A program made the translations under genes and the position numbers. A stretch of DNA of 64,000 bases, taken from positions 5,408,001 through 5,472,000 of the forward strand of contig CP051247.1 in assembly GCA_017795105.1 (NCBI GenBank), in the 5' to 3' direction. Shown piece after piece: positions 48,655-56,856 of the stretch (position 1 is its first letter; every line of letters starts with the position of its first letter). The stretch comes from Planctomycetaceae bacterium. GTDB lineage: Bacteria; Planctomycetota; Planctomycetia; Planctomycetales; Planctomycetaceae. The notes under the pieces were generated by a model that made no database searches, was not told where the DNA came from, and saw nothing but the letters and a program-made list of their open reading frames with translations.

Positions 48655-49404
48655 TCACGCGGCTTGCGATTTTTCGTTGACAGTCTCGTCGCTGTCGTCG
48701 TCTTCGGCCGCATTTTCGGGCGGAGTGCTTTCCGCTTCCGAGGCGGGCGGCTTTCGGAGTTCCGCGTAGTTCGGAAGCTGGTCGATGCGGCGGATGCCCA
48801 TAAATTGCAGGAAGGTCTTTGTCGTCTCGTAGAGATACGGACGCCCAAGGGAGTCGTCCTCGCCGCCGATGCGGATCAGCTGGCGTTCCATCAGTTGCTT
48901 GATGACTTCCGAGGACTGCACGCCGCGAATGGCTTCGACATCGGCTCGCGTAATTGGTTGTCGGTACGCGATGATCGTGAGTGTTTCAAGTGCCGGCGGC
49001 GTGAGCTTCAATTCCACATGACGGTGGTGAATGCGGTCGAGCCACTGCGAGTATTGGGAACGCGTAAGCAGCTGGTAGCCGCTGGCAACCTGTTCGATCC
49101 GAAATGGCGACTGATCATGGTCGTACATCTCGTTGAGTTGTTCGACCAGCTGATGGCACTGGGCGGTGTCGATCAACTTGGCGGCGTCGGTCAACTTCCT
49201 GGCAGAAAGCGGAGCGTCGGCAACGAACAGCGTCGCTTCAAGTCGCGCGAGTTGCGGCGTGCGAACGCAGCTGAACGGTGCGGCGGTCGCAACCGGGCTG
49301 CTTCCAACCGGACGGCGTTCGCGGTCAGGTTGATCGGAACGCGGCGGCCAGGGATAGGCGTTGACCCATGGGATTCCGCAGGCTCGTTGTGTCCACATTT
49401 GCAC
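48655..49404 (-). CDS. scpB: Segregation and condensation protein B
   Basis: A 249-residue ScpB, the winged-helix kleisin partner of the SMC-ScpA condensin complex in chromosome segregation. Family segments: LARLEATLFVADAPLSARKL, LTPPALETLTIIAYRQPITR, ADVEAIRGVQSSEVIKQLM and LGRPYLYETTKTFLQFMGI. There is an acidic C-terminal tail (ENAAEDDDSDETVNEK). The GTG at 49404 was chosen because GAGAGGAG lies seven bases before it, overlapping the stop of the preceding 188-aa gene. The longer frame to 49848 runs over that gene in another frame and is spurious. No scpA is visible. Confidence 0.93.
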   Translation of the reverse strand: MQMWTQRACGIPWVNAYPWPPRSDQPDRERRPVGSSPVATAAPFSCVRTPQLARLEATLFVADAPLSARKLTDAAKLIDTAQCHQLVEQLNEMYDHDQSPFRIEQVASGYQLLTRSQYSQWLDRIHHRHVELKLTPPALETLTIIAYRQPITRADVEAIRGVQSSEVIKQLMERQLIRIGGEDDSLGRPYLYETTKTFLQFMGIRRIDQLPNYAELRKPPASEAESTPPENAAEDDDSDETVNEKSQAA

Positions 49405-49411
49405 GAGCGGA

Positions 49412-49419
49412 CTCCTCTC
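49412..49419 (-). promoter_or_regulatory. Shine-Dalgarno sequence for scpB
   Basis: GAGAGGAG on the minus strand, seven bases upstream of GTG 49404 and 13 from the ATG two codons later. It overlaps the end of the upstream gene, suggesting translational coupling. Confidence 0.65.
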
Positions 49420-49984
49420 AGAACGAAGTCGGAGAAGAGCTGGCGGCGAACCAGGGAGCAACCTGATCGAGTGTCTTGCGCAGAGCTTCGAGCGGGGTGG
49501 CTCCTTCGCCTTCGAAACGAATGACCGTCGCGCTGTTCGACTGACGAGAGTAGCAGGCGAAGTGAGTCGTTCCGGGCTGTACGCCCGGCTGGACGCGATA
49601 TTCGGTGATGCCAAACGTTGCGAGCTGAGCCAGGGCCTGATCCCACGTGAGGGTTCCGGAGGAGGAACTCTGTTGAGGAATCGCCATGGAAGCCGGGCCA
49701 TCGAGACCGGCGGTTTGAACGGGAGTGGAGTCCTGCGAAGCGAAATCAAACGGAGCAGCTTCCTGTTCCGCGGAAGGAACATTGCTGAACGCGGGAGCCG
49801 AGGAGTCGTCCCAGCTGGGGGCAGAGGACTCGGCGGCTGGATCCTCAAGCAGAAAAGCGGTTTCGTCGGCGGTCGACGCGAATGAATCGAACTGCGGGAT
49901 TCCGAAAATCGACATCAGCGGAATGGCGGCCAGCGGCAGCGCCATAAAGACAGTCATAAAAAATCCGGCAATGCGTCCCTGCAT
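49418..49984 (-). CDS. Hypothetical protein with N-terminal membrane segment
   Basis: A 188-residue protein. Residues 5-28 form one membrane segment or uncleaved signal (IAGFFMTVFMALPLAAIPLM). A long Ser/Ala/Pro-rich acidic linker follows, then a C-terminal domain of about 75 residues (LTWDQALAQLATFGITEYRV, GTTHFACYSRQSNSATVIRF). Family unknown. Its stop overlaps the scpB ribosome binding site, so it probably leads a two-gene transcript with scpB. Confidence 0.7.
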   Translation of the reverse strand: MQGRIAGFFMTVFMALPLAAIPLMSIFGIPQFDSFASTADETAFLLEDPAAESSAPSWDDSSAPAFSNVPSAEQEAAPFDFASQDSTPVQTAGLDGPASMAIPQQSSSSGTLTWDQALAQLATFGITEYRVQPGVQPGTTHFACYSRQSNSATVIRFEGEGATPLEALRKTLDQVAPWFAASSSPTSF

Positions 49985-50152
49985 CTATCGCTCCCTGAAT
50001 CCTGAATCGGGGAAGGACTTATCCGCTCCTGGTGGCTACGAATGACTCCTTCGCAATGCTCCAACATCCCCATGTGGAGCAGGGCGGGTTGTAGTGAATT
50101 GTTCTGATGAAGGCAACGGAGATTTCCGCCAGGTACTGGACAGAGATTTGCA

Positions 50153-50188
50153 TAAAAAGAGGAAGCCGGCCTCGCTGGGCCGGCTTCC
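50153..50188 (-). terminator. Rho-independent terminator downstream of the LTxxQ-like gene
   Basis: On the minus strand the 10-bp stem GGAAGCCGGC/GCCGGCTTCC (arms 50179-50188 and 50161-50170) with an eight-base loop is followed by TCTTTTTATG. It lies 40 bp past the stop of the gene at 50228, with which it agrees in direction. Confidence 0.8.
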
Positions 50189-50227
50189 TGCTTCTCGAAT
50201 GATCACTGTTTGGGGCTCGAGAGATGG

Positions 50228-50764
50228 CTATTCGGCCTTCTTTTTCTTGCCTTTGGCGTTCTTCTTTGGTTCACGAGCTTTCGGCAGCTTTTCGGCCTGT
50301 TCATCGGTCAAAACGCTGCGGACTTCGGCAAGGAACTCAGCTTTGATCGTCTGCGTTTCTTTCCGCAGTTCAGCGAGCTTGGCGACGGTGTCCGCCGAAA
50401 GAGAGTTGTCGAGCTCCTTGAGAATGACACGGATCTCGGCCTGCGTTTTGCCTTCTTCCTTGGCGGCTTTCGTCGCTTCGGCCCGCTGCTTGCGGACTTC
50501 AACCGGCATCAGTTCCATGGTCTTCCTGCGATTCTCGGCAGCACGGTCGGCGTACTTTTCCTGAATCTCTTTCACATCCTTCTGCTGCTCAGTCGTCAGT
50601 TCGATCGAATCCGGAAGCTGCAGAGCCATCGGCACGTTCTGTTTGGCGTTCTTCTTTCCTTTTCCCTTCTTCTTGGCGGCATCATCCGCGCTCACAGAGC
50701 CGACTAAGATCCCCATCATCGCAATCACGGCCACTGCTCTCGACCACTGTCCAAGGTGTCGCAT
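50228..50764 (-). CDS. Secreted Lys-rich LTxxQ-like (Spy/CpxP-like) protein
   Basis: A 178-residue exported protein with signal peptide (WSRAVAVIAMMGILVGSVSA). The mature protein starts with a Lys cluster (AKKKGKGKKNAKQN) and ends with KKNAKGKKKKAE. Between them is a helical region with IELTTEQQKDVKEIQEKY and VLTDEQAEKL, similar to the LTxxQ motif of Spy/CpxP periplasmic stress chaperones. The ATG at 50764 was chosen because GAGGAG lies seven bases upstream. It sits after the DUF1501 gene at 50849 on the same strand and has its own terminator. Confidence 0.78.
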   Translation of the reverse strand: MRHLGQWSRAVAVIAMMGILVGSVSADDAAKKKGKGKKNAKQNVPMALQLPDSIELTTEQQKDVKEIQEKYADRAAENRRKTMELMPVEVRKQRAEATKAAKEEGKTQAEIRVILKELDNSLSADTVAKLAELRKETQTIKAEFLAEVRSVLTDEQAEKLPKAREPKKNAKGKKKKAE

Positions 50765-50848
50765 CAACGTCTCCTCAAAAGGAAGCACTAAGAAGGGCCG
50801 ATCGCCACATACGACCGGCCCGTAACGATTTCAGCTTCAGTCGGGCGT

Positions 50849-52150
50849 TTACGAGAAGAGTTCGGGAAGCACATGCCCGTCGCGAACGATCATAACCGGC
50901 CGTCCGGTGCTCGTGTGATATTCCTTCTGGTGGTCGATGCCGAGGGCATGGTAGAAGGACGCGGCGACGTCGTCAGGCGTGATCGCTTCATTGAGCGGTC
51001 CCATTGCTTTCTCGTCGCTGGCTCCGATCACACGGCCGCCGGAGATGCCTCCGCCTGCCATGAGCATGAACATTGCTCGCGGGTAATGGTCGCGACCGAC
51101 CCGCTCATTGTTGATCTTCGGCGTTCGTCCGAATTCCCCGGAGACGAGAACAACGGTCTCTTCCAGCAGGCCCTTCTGTTCGAGCCCGGCAAACAGAGCG
51201 GCCAGCGATTCGTCGAACGGCGGCAGCAGTCGAGTTTTGAGGTTATTCCAGTTGTCGCGGTGCGTGTCCCAGCCTCCCGTCGAGATCGAAACGAAGCGGA
51301 CTCCATTGTCGATGAGGCGGGTCGCGAGCAGGCAGCTCTGGCCGAACGGAGACTCACCGAACATCTTCGCGAACTCTGGCGATTCCTGGCTGACATCGAA
51401 CGCATCGCGAGCTTGTGGAGACGTGATCATATCGTAAGCCTGCTGCGAGAAACGGTCCAAACCGCGAAGCAGGTCGTTGTTCTTTTCGAACTGAAGGAAC
51501 GTCTGGTCCAGATCGCGACGCAAATTCGTTCGGCGTTCGACATCGGAAATCGTCAAGCCGTTTCGCAGCTCCAGGCCACGGACGCTGAATTTCTGCCCGG
51601 CTCGAGGAGTGGCCCCCGTATGCAGCGGCGCGTACTGCACGCCCAGATAACCGGGACGCTGAGCCGTGTTTGGAATTGAGACGAACGGCGGTAACTCGGG
51701 GCGAGTTGGCAGTTCTTTCGAAACGACCGCACCGTAGCCCGGGAATTCCAGAGCCGGAAGAGGCCGGTTTCCGGTGTTGATGTATTCCGAACCCAACCGG
51801 TGAGCGGCCAGGGTGTGCGAAACGCCGCGAAGAATGACGAACTTGTCCATCACCTTGGCGAGATTCGGGAGATGCTCACAGATCTGAATGCCGGAGACGT
51901 TGGTGTCGATCGGATTGAACTCGCCCCGGTATTCCGAAGGAGCATCCGGCTTCATGTCGAACGTGTCCATATGGGTGGGACCGCCCGGCAGATTGATGAA
52001 GATCGCCGACTTGGCTTTGGCACCCGAGCGGATTTCGCCGGCCTGGGTCAGGTTCAGATAGTTGCCCAGCGACAGTCCCGAGAGACCCAGAGCACCGACC
52101 TTGAGAAAATCACGCCGTCTGGCTCCGTCGCAGGTCCGATGTAATGCCAT
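50849..52150 (-). CDS. DUF1501-domain protein with Tat-like signal
   Basis: A 433-residue DUF1501 protein, shorter than the one at 43793. The N-terminus has ARRRDFLKVGALGLSGLSL, a Tat-type twin-arginine signal. Further family segments: AIFINLPGGPTHMDTFDMKP, VRFVSISTGGWDTHRDNWNN and VSGEFGRTPKIN, VGRDHYPRAMFMLM. The ATG at 52150 is preceded by GGGAG. It is 72 bp downstream of the DUF1549/DUF1553 gene at 52223, the same pairing as in the other locus. Confidence 0.92.
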   Translation of the reverse strand: MALHRTCDGARRRDFLKVGALGLSGLSLGNYLNLTQAGEIRSGAKAKSAIFINLPGGPTHMDTFDMKPDAPSEYRGEFNPIDTNVSGIQICEHLPNLAKVMDKFVILRGVSHTLAAHRLGSEYINTGNRPLPALEFPGYGAVVSKELPTRPELPPFVSIPNTAQRPGYLGVQYAPLHTGATPRAGQKFSVRGLELRNGLTISDVERRTNLRRDLDQTFLQFEKNNDLLRGLDRFSQQAYDMITSPQARDAFDVSQESPEFAKMFGESPFGQSCLLATRLIDNGVRFVSISTGGWDTHRDNWNNLKTRLLPPFDESLAALFAGLEQKGLLEETVVLVSGEFGRTPKINNERVGRDHYPRAMFMLMAGGGISGGRVIGASDEKAMGPLNEAITPDDVAASFYHALGIDHQKEYHTSTGRPVMIVRDGHVLPELFS

Positions 52151-52222
52151 GATACGAGCTCCCAGAAATAGGATGTAAAATGAAGGCTTGTTTGAAAGAA
52201 GTAGTCGAGGCGTCAATTACGA

Positions 52223-54853
52223 TCAGTGGTTGACGATGAATTCCTTGGTGTTCAGCAGCGCCCAGAGCAGGTCCCGCATCCCGACGACCGGCGTTTCCGC
52301 ACTCCGCACGGCCTCGGTTCCGGTTGCAAGTTCTGACTCAGAGGGGAGCCGGCTCAGCGTTCGCAGGTACGCTGTCTGAACAGCTTCTTCATAGTCGACA
52401 GCGTCGACCTCTGCGGTCTGCGAAGCATTGGAGTCGCCATCGGGGTCGCCGTACTTCTCACGGTAGGCTTGCAGCCGATTCTTCACTTCCTTGATCTTCT
52501 TGGCATCGCCCTGCTTCTTAACCTTCTCCAGATACTTCTCGTAGCGGGCGATCACTTCTTCATAGTTTTTTGGACGGTCGGCGTTACCTTTCGACGGTGC
52601 GGCCACTTTCCATTCGCGAGCCAGCTCATCGAGCCACCCGCGTCGCGATTCGATCGACGAGAGCAGTTCGTTGTCGTTGTTGAGATAAAGAGTTTGCAAC
52701 AGAGTCGGCTCGGTGGAGCGTTCGCAGTCGCAGTTGTTCTCGCGAGCTGACTTACCGAAGATCGTCAGAGCGTAGTTATTTCCGCCGCGACCCTGGGCGC
52801 TTCCCGGGATGGCGATGGCGCGTCCGTCGAGCTGCGTCTGGTAGCTGGCATTCTTATCCGAAGCGGAAGTCGCCTGAGCAATTGCGTCGAGAGCCACTTC
52901 AGCATGAATTCGTCGTGGTACGGCTCGACCGAAGTTGCGTTCGTCGTGAATATTGGTGTCATTCGGTTGCCAGCTGAGCTGGTACGTCCGGCTGTTACAG
53001 ATTTCACGATGCAGCCACTTCATGTCGAAGCCACTGGCAATGAAGCCTTGAGTCAAGTGATCCAGAAGCGCGGCATTGCTTGGTGGATTGGCCTTACTCA
53101 GGTCGTCCGTCGGCTCGACGATGCCGCGATGGAAGTAGTTGGACCAGACGCGATTGACGAAGGCCCTCGCGAACAGATCCTGCACGTCGGTGCGCAGCCA
53201 TTCCATCAGTGGCTCGCGGGGGTTGTCGAACTCATTCAAGTTGAATGGTTCGCCGCCGAGCATGCGAGCGGTCTGCTCATTGGCCTTTGCATTGCGGCGA
53301 TTGTTTCGACGAGGAGCCGTATCGACCAGAACGGGGAAGGGGACGGTCTTTCCCTTCTTCAATTCTTTGGCCAGTTCCCGCCGCAACTGATTGCCACGGA
53401 GGGTGTCATCGACATCGATACTGGCCAGGAGTTTCTGATACTCCTCGCGATTCGTGCCGTTCTGTGAATAGCGAGTTCGGTTGAAGACCGGCTGGAACTG
53501 CACAAAGTCTTCCTGAGTCCACTGATCGAACGGATGCTTGTGGCACTGGGCACATTGAATCCGAATTCCCAGGAATGTGTAGGCGAATCCGATGGCTCGG
53601 TCTTCGTCGTTCTGGAAGTTGCGACGTGCCCAGAAGTAGGGGAGTGAGTCCTGTTCGGCGAATGTCTGGCACGACTTATCGAGGAATGACTCCGACATCC
53701 GAGCCGAGTATTCCTCGTAGGTCTCGTCTTCCTTCTGGCTCGAAGCGAGCACGATGCCTTCGACAATTTTGTCGTAGGGAACGTTGCGTTCTACCCGCAG
53801 CCGCACCCATTCGAACCATTCTTGGGCGACCTTGTTGTTGTCGTACGAAACATTGTTGAGCTGGTTGACGGTGTTGCCCGTCATGTCGTTCAGACGGGTC
53901 GCCCACCAGGCGGAGTAGGCAGGCGTTTCGAGAAGCTCATCAATCTTGGCGGATCGCTTGTCCGGATTGGTGTCTTTGACGAACGCCAGAACCTGTTCCG
54001 GAGTCGGCAGGGTTCCACTGATATCGAGCGAGACGCGGCGAAGAAACTCTTCGTCGGTGCAGACGTCGGACTGGACCACGCCGAGTTTGCGGAGCTTTTC
54101 GACGACCAGTTCATCGACCCTGGTTGGAGTCGCAACCTGCGGGTACTTTTCACCCACCTGATCACTGACTGGTTGAATGACCGGGATCGCGTAAATTCCG
54201 TTGTCGTAGAAGACGACAACATGGGAATCACCGACAGAGGCAGCCGTGATCTTGCCGTTTTCATCAACTTCCGCGATTGAAGTATCGTTCGACTGGAAGC
54301 GGCAGAGCGGCGTGACATCTTCGCGAGTTCCGTCTTCCCAGACGGCCACCACGTTCACCGACTCCGACTGTCCAGATTTCTTGAAGACGATCTCGCTCGG
54401 CGTGACTTCGAGGCGGGTCAGCTTGTGTGGCTTCTCCGCACCGGCGGCTCCCGATTCAATCCACTTGAGAAAGACATGGTACTGCCAGCTGTCTTTGACA
54501 ATCCGCTCGCCCCCTTCGTGTTCTTCGATATTGGTCGCCTTGTGCAGCGCGTAGCTCTCAAGAGGATCCTCGGTGTCGATCCGCTCGGTCAGCCCCTTGT
54601 GGTCCATGTTGAAATCGTACCCGAACAGCGAAAGCTGGAAGCCGCCCCGCCCCTGAAAGGAGCCGTGGCAGGAGCGTCCGTTGCAGCCGATCTTGCTCAT
54701 CATGGGAAGCAGATGCCGCTGGAAATCGGGCACTTCGGTACAGTTCTCATCGAACCGTTGATCGATGGACGGAATTGTCTCGGCTCGGCTGGTGGCCTGA
54801 AAAACCAGAGGCAGAGAGAGACCCAACGCGAGAGCAAGCCATCGCAATTGCAT
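52223..54853 (-). CDS. DUF1549/DUF1553 protein with Ig-like domain and CX4CH heme motif
   Basis: An 876-residue exported protein with signal peptide (LRWLALALGLSLPLVFQATS). Near residue 57 it has GCNGRSCHG, a CX4CH rather than CxxCH motif. Residues about 145-230 form a bacterial Ig-like (Big_2) domain: LTRLEVTPSEIVFKKSGQSE, TSIAEVDENGKITAASVGDS. DUF1549 follows (FLRRVSLDISGTLPTPEQVL) with a regular CxxCH in QCAQCHKHPFDQW, then DUF1553 (ARAFVNRVWSNYFHRGIVEP). It is the partner of the DUF1501 gene downstream. Confidence 0.92.
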   Translation of the reverse strand: MQLRWLALALGLSLPLVFQATSRAETIPSIDQRFDENCTEVPDFQRHLLPMMSKIGCNGRSCHGSFQGRGGFQLSLFGYDFNMDHKGLTERIDTEDPLESYALHKATNIEEHEGGERIVKDSWQYHVFLKWIESGAAGAEKPHKLTRLEVTPSEIVFKKSGQSESVNVVAVWEDGTREDVTPLCRFQSNDTSIAEVDENGKITAASVGDSHVVVFYDNGIYAIPVIQPVSDQVGEKYPQVATPTRVDELVVEKLRKLGVVQSDVCTDEEFLRRVSLDISGTLPTPEQVLAFVKDTNPDKRSAKIDELLETPAYSAWWATRLNDMTGNTVNQLNNVSYDNNKVAQEWFEWVRLRVERNVPYDKIVEGIVLASSQKEDETYEEYSARMSESFLDKSCQTFAEQDSLPYFWARRNFQNDEDRAIGFAYTFLGIRIQCAQCHKHPFDQWTQEDFVQFQPVFNRTRYSQNGTNREEYQKLLASIDVDDTLRGNQLRRELAKELKKGKTVPFPVLVDTAPRRNNRRNAKANEQTARMLGGEPFNLNEFDNPREPLMEWLRTDVQDLFARAFVNRVWSNYFHRGIVEPTDDLSKANPPSNAALLDHLTQGFIASGFDMKWLHREICNSRTYQLSWQPNDTNIHDERNFGRAVPRRIHAEVALDAIAQATSASDKNASYQTQLDGRAIAIPGSAQGRGGNNYALTIFGKSARENNCDCERSTEPTLLQTLYLNNDNELLSSIESRRGWLDELAREWKVAAPSKGNADRPKNYEEVIARYEKYLEKVKKQGDAKKIKEVKNRLQAYREKYGDPDGDSNASQTAEVDAVDYEEAVQTAYLRTLSRLPSESELATGTEAVRSAETPVVGMRDLLWALLNTKEFIVNH

Positions 54854-54927
54854 AACCGACGTCCTTACAAAAGCACGACAAATGAGAGCGAAAATGTCCG
54901 AGAGTTCTTCCCACGTGAAACCGGGCG

Positions 54928-55515
54928 TCAGGGGCCGGCCTGTTCATTCGGTGATGTGGGGGGATACGACTTGCGAATACGCTGAAGCTGTTTGGCGATG
55001 TTGTCTTTACCGTTCTTCTTCGCCTCAGCAATCGACTTCCTGATCCGGTCGAGCCGCTGCTGGGCGGCCCGTTCTTCCGACTGCAGGAGCTTGAGTTGCA
55101 GATTCTGCTTCTGCGTGATCGTTCGTTCGATTTCCGTCATCGCGGTGTCGTAATCTTCCGCCATCGGCAGAGAGGCGATGAGAAGATTCAGTCGGGAGTT
55201 GACTTTCCACAGATCGAGCTCGATCTCGTACCGGTCGGGCGTGCGGGATTTGATGCGGGCGAGTCGTTCACTGACGCGGAAGATGTCTTCGATGGCACGT
55301 TTGAACTGCTTCTTGTCCGCTTCGTGGAGCGCATCGAGCAGGTTCCGCAATTCGGGGTGGTGCAGTTCCACGAACTTCAGCGCAGCGGCTTCACGCTCAG
55401 GGGTAATCTCCCCCATGTCTCCCGGCGTATTCCGATCTGCCTGACAGACGACATTCGAACGACCGGGAAAGGCAAAGGCGCAGACGCAAAGCAGGGTGAA
55501 AAGCGACTTCCTCAT
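54928..55515 (-). CDS. Secreted helical protein of sigma-factor locus
   Basis: A 195-residue protein with signal peptide (SLFTLLCVCAFAFPGRSNVV). The mature protein is highly helical and charged: HPELRNLLDALHEADKKQFK, RAIEDIFRVSERLARIKSR, LLQSEERAAQQRLDRIRKSI, likely a coiled coil or helical bundle. No known domain. It lies two bases after the anti-sigma-like gene stop (55518), so translation is probably coupled, and it precedes the DUF1549/DUF1553 gene. Confidence 0.72.
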   Translation of the reverse strand: MRKSLFTLLCVCAFAFPGRSNVVCQADRNTPGDMGEITPEREAAALKFVELHHPELRNLLDALHEADKKQFKRAIEDIFRVSERLARIKSRTPDRYEIELDLWKVNSRLNLLIASLPMAEDYDTAMTEIERTITQKQNLQLKLLQSEERAAQQRLDRIRKSIAEAKKNGKDNIAKQLQRIRKSYPPTSPNEQAGP

Positions 55516-55517
55516 TT

Positions 55518-56099
55518 CTAGAGTGCCTCCTGCGGAGCTTCGTCCGAAACTTCCGGAAGGGCAGGAGGACGACGCTGCGACTGCAGAGCCGCGATCATCC
55601 AGTTTGGCACGTTGAGTTCTTCCACTTCCGCCGAGTCGGCAGTCACGATCTCGAAATCCGGGTCAACTTCGTCGAGGACAGATACCTGAATCTCGTCGCT
55701 GCCAACATCCGACTGCAGATCGATCCAGGCCGCGGCGATGAGAGCCGTCCGATCTCGTTCGGAAGACGTTAGGGGCGTTGTATCAACGAGCGAAGCTGGG
55801 GGAGAAGTCGGCACCGAAGAACGTCCCAGAAACAGGCCGACAACAAATGTCAAAGCAGTCGCCAGCAACAGACGCGACCAGCCAGTCGGCATGATTCGCG
55901 AGGAAACCGGCAATTGGGGCCCGGCAGAAACTGTGGCGTGATCCGCGCTCAGAGCGGCGAGCACGCGGGAGGTTTCTCCGAAGGCTTCGGCGACCTGTTC
56001 GTCTTCAACGAGGAGTTGCTCGAATTGCTCCTGCTCTCCGGCGGTCAATTCGCCAGTGAGATAACGGAGGGCCTGCAGTTCGTAATCAGCTTCGGACAT
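55518..56099 (-). CDS. Anti-sigma-factor-like transmembrane protein
   Basis: A 193-residue protein. The N-terminal about 45 residues (ALRYLTGELTAGEQEQFEQL) resemble the sigma-binding module of planctomycete anti-sigma factors, without the zinc Cys/His pair. A single membrane segment at about residues 74-92 (WSRLLLATALTFVVGLFLG) separates a periplasmic domain rich in Asp/Glu. I infer control of the ECF sigma factor at 56172 because of the gene order. It is co-directional with it, 72 bp away. Confidence 0.75.
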   Translation of the reverse strand: MSEADYELQALRYLTGELTAGEQEQFEQLLVEDEQVAEAFGETSRVLAALSADHATVSAGPQLPVSSRIMPTGWSRLLLATALTFVVGLFLGRSSVPTSPPASLVDTTPLTSSERDRTALIAAAWIDLQSDVGSDEIQVSVLDEVDPDFEIVTADSAEVEELNVPNWMIAALQSQRRPPALPEVSDEAPQEAL

Positions 56100-56171
56100 T
56101 GCCGTGGACCTGTGAAAAGGCGAGTCGTCGCCCTGGGGAAATGAAATCTGGGATGGTGTAGGATCCCGTTC

Positions 56172-56741
56172 TTACTCGTCGCTGTCGGAGGTCAAATCGT
56201 GGAGAGCCACTCTCAAGACTTTGAGAGCTCGGGCCATCCTGGAGAGGACCGTTCCCTGAGGGAGTTTGAGTAACTCCGCGATCTCAACGAACTTCATGTC
56301 CTCGTAAATCCGTAACTCCACGACAACTCGCAGAGTCTCCGGCAGCTTCCGGCAGGCTTCGCGGACACGCTCGGCCTGTTCGGCTTCGATGAGTAAATCA
56401 CGATCCCCGGAACGGAGTTGGACCAGAAAGCTGGCGATCCGGGGCTCGTGTTTCTTCTTTCTCGCCTGCTTTCGTTGAACCAGGAGAGCTTCGTTCTTCG
56501 CAACGTGATACAGCCAGCCGGCGTGAATGTGAAAGGATTCGCCGTTCTGACTCGCTTTTGTTTTCTGTTCCTGAAATCTCCGGAAGGTCTGCTGAAGCAC
56601 ATCGTCGACCTGACTGGGGTCGTGCAGCTGCTTCAAAAGAAACATCCGTAGCCCGGCTGCGTGTTGCTGATACAGCTCAGCAGCATCGAAGGTCGAGGAA
56701 GAGTCTTCCCCCGCCTTCGCGTTGTCCACAGGGTCAGTCAT
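56172..56741 (-). CDS. ECF-type RNA polymerase sigma factor
   Basis: A 189-residue sigma-70 family factor without region 3. Region 2 reads LRMFLLKQLHDPSQVDDVLQ and ESFHIHAGWLYHVAKNEALL; region 4 reads LPETLRVVVELRIYEDMKFV, EIAELLKLPQGTVLSRMARA. A polar leader of about 20 residues precedes region 2. ATG 56741 is preferred to an upstream GTG at 56789, but neither has a good Shine-Dalgarno. It leads the minus-strand series with the anti-sigma-like, secreted, DUF1549/DUF1553 and DUF1501 genes. Confidence 0.92.
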   Translation of the reverse strand: MTDPVDNAKAGEDSSSTFDAAELYQQHAAGLRMFLLKQLHDPSQVDDVLQQTFRRFQEQKTKASQNGESFHIHAGWLYHVAKNEALLVQRKQARKKKHEPRIASFLVQLRSGDRDLLIEAEQAERVREACRKLPETLRVVVELRIYEDMKFVEIAELLKLPQGTVLSRMARALKVLRVALHDLTSDSDE

Positions 56742-56856
56742 ATCATGGTGTGGATGAGTGGCGGGCCGGGTTACCTGATCAATGCGCACGCATTCCAGAA
56801 TATTCCCAGATATTGATCAGTTTTCCGGAAATTAAGAGAAGATTCGTGTCCGGAGT

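Noticed and set aside
49405..49848. An N-terminal extension of scpB
   Set aside because: It runs in another frame over the 188-aa gene, is rich in Pro/Arg/Ser without domain, and the ribosome binding site at 49412-49419 places the start at 49404.
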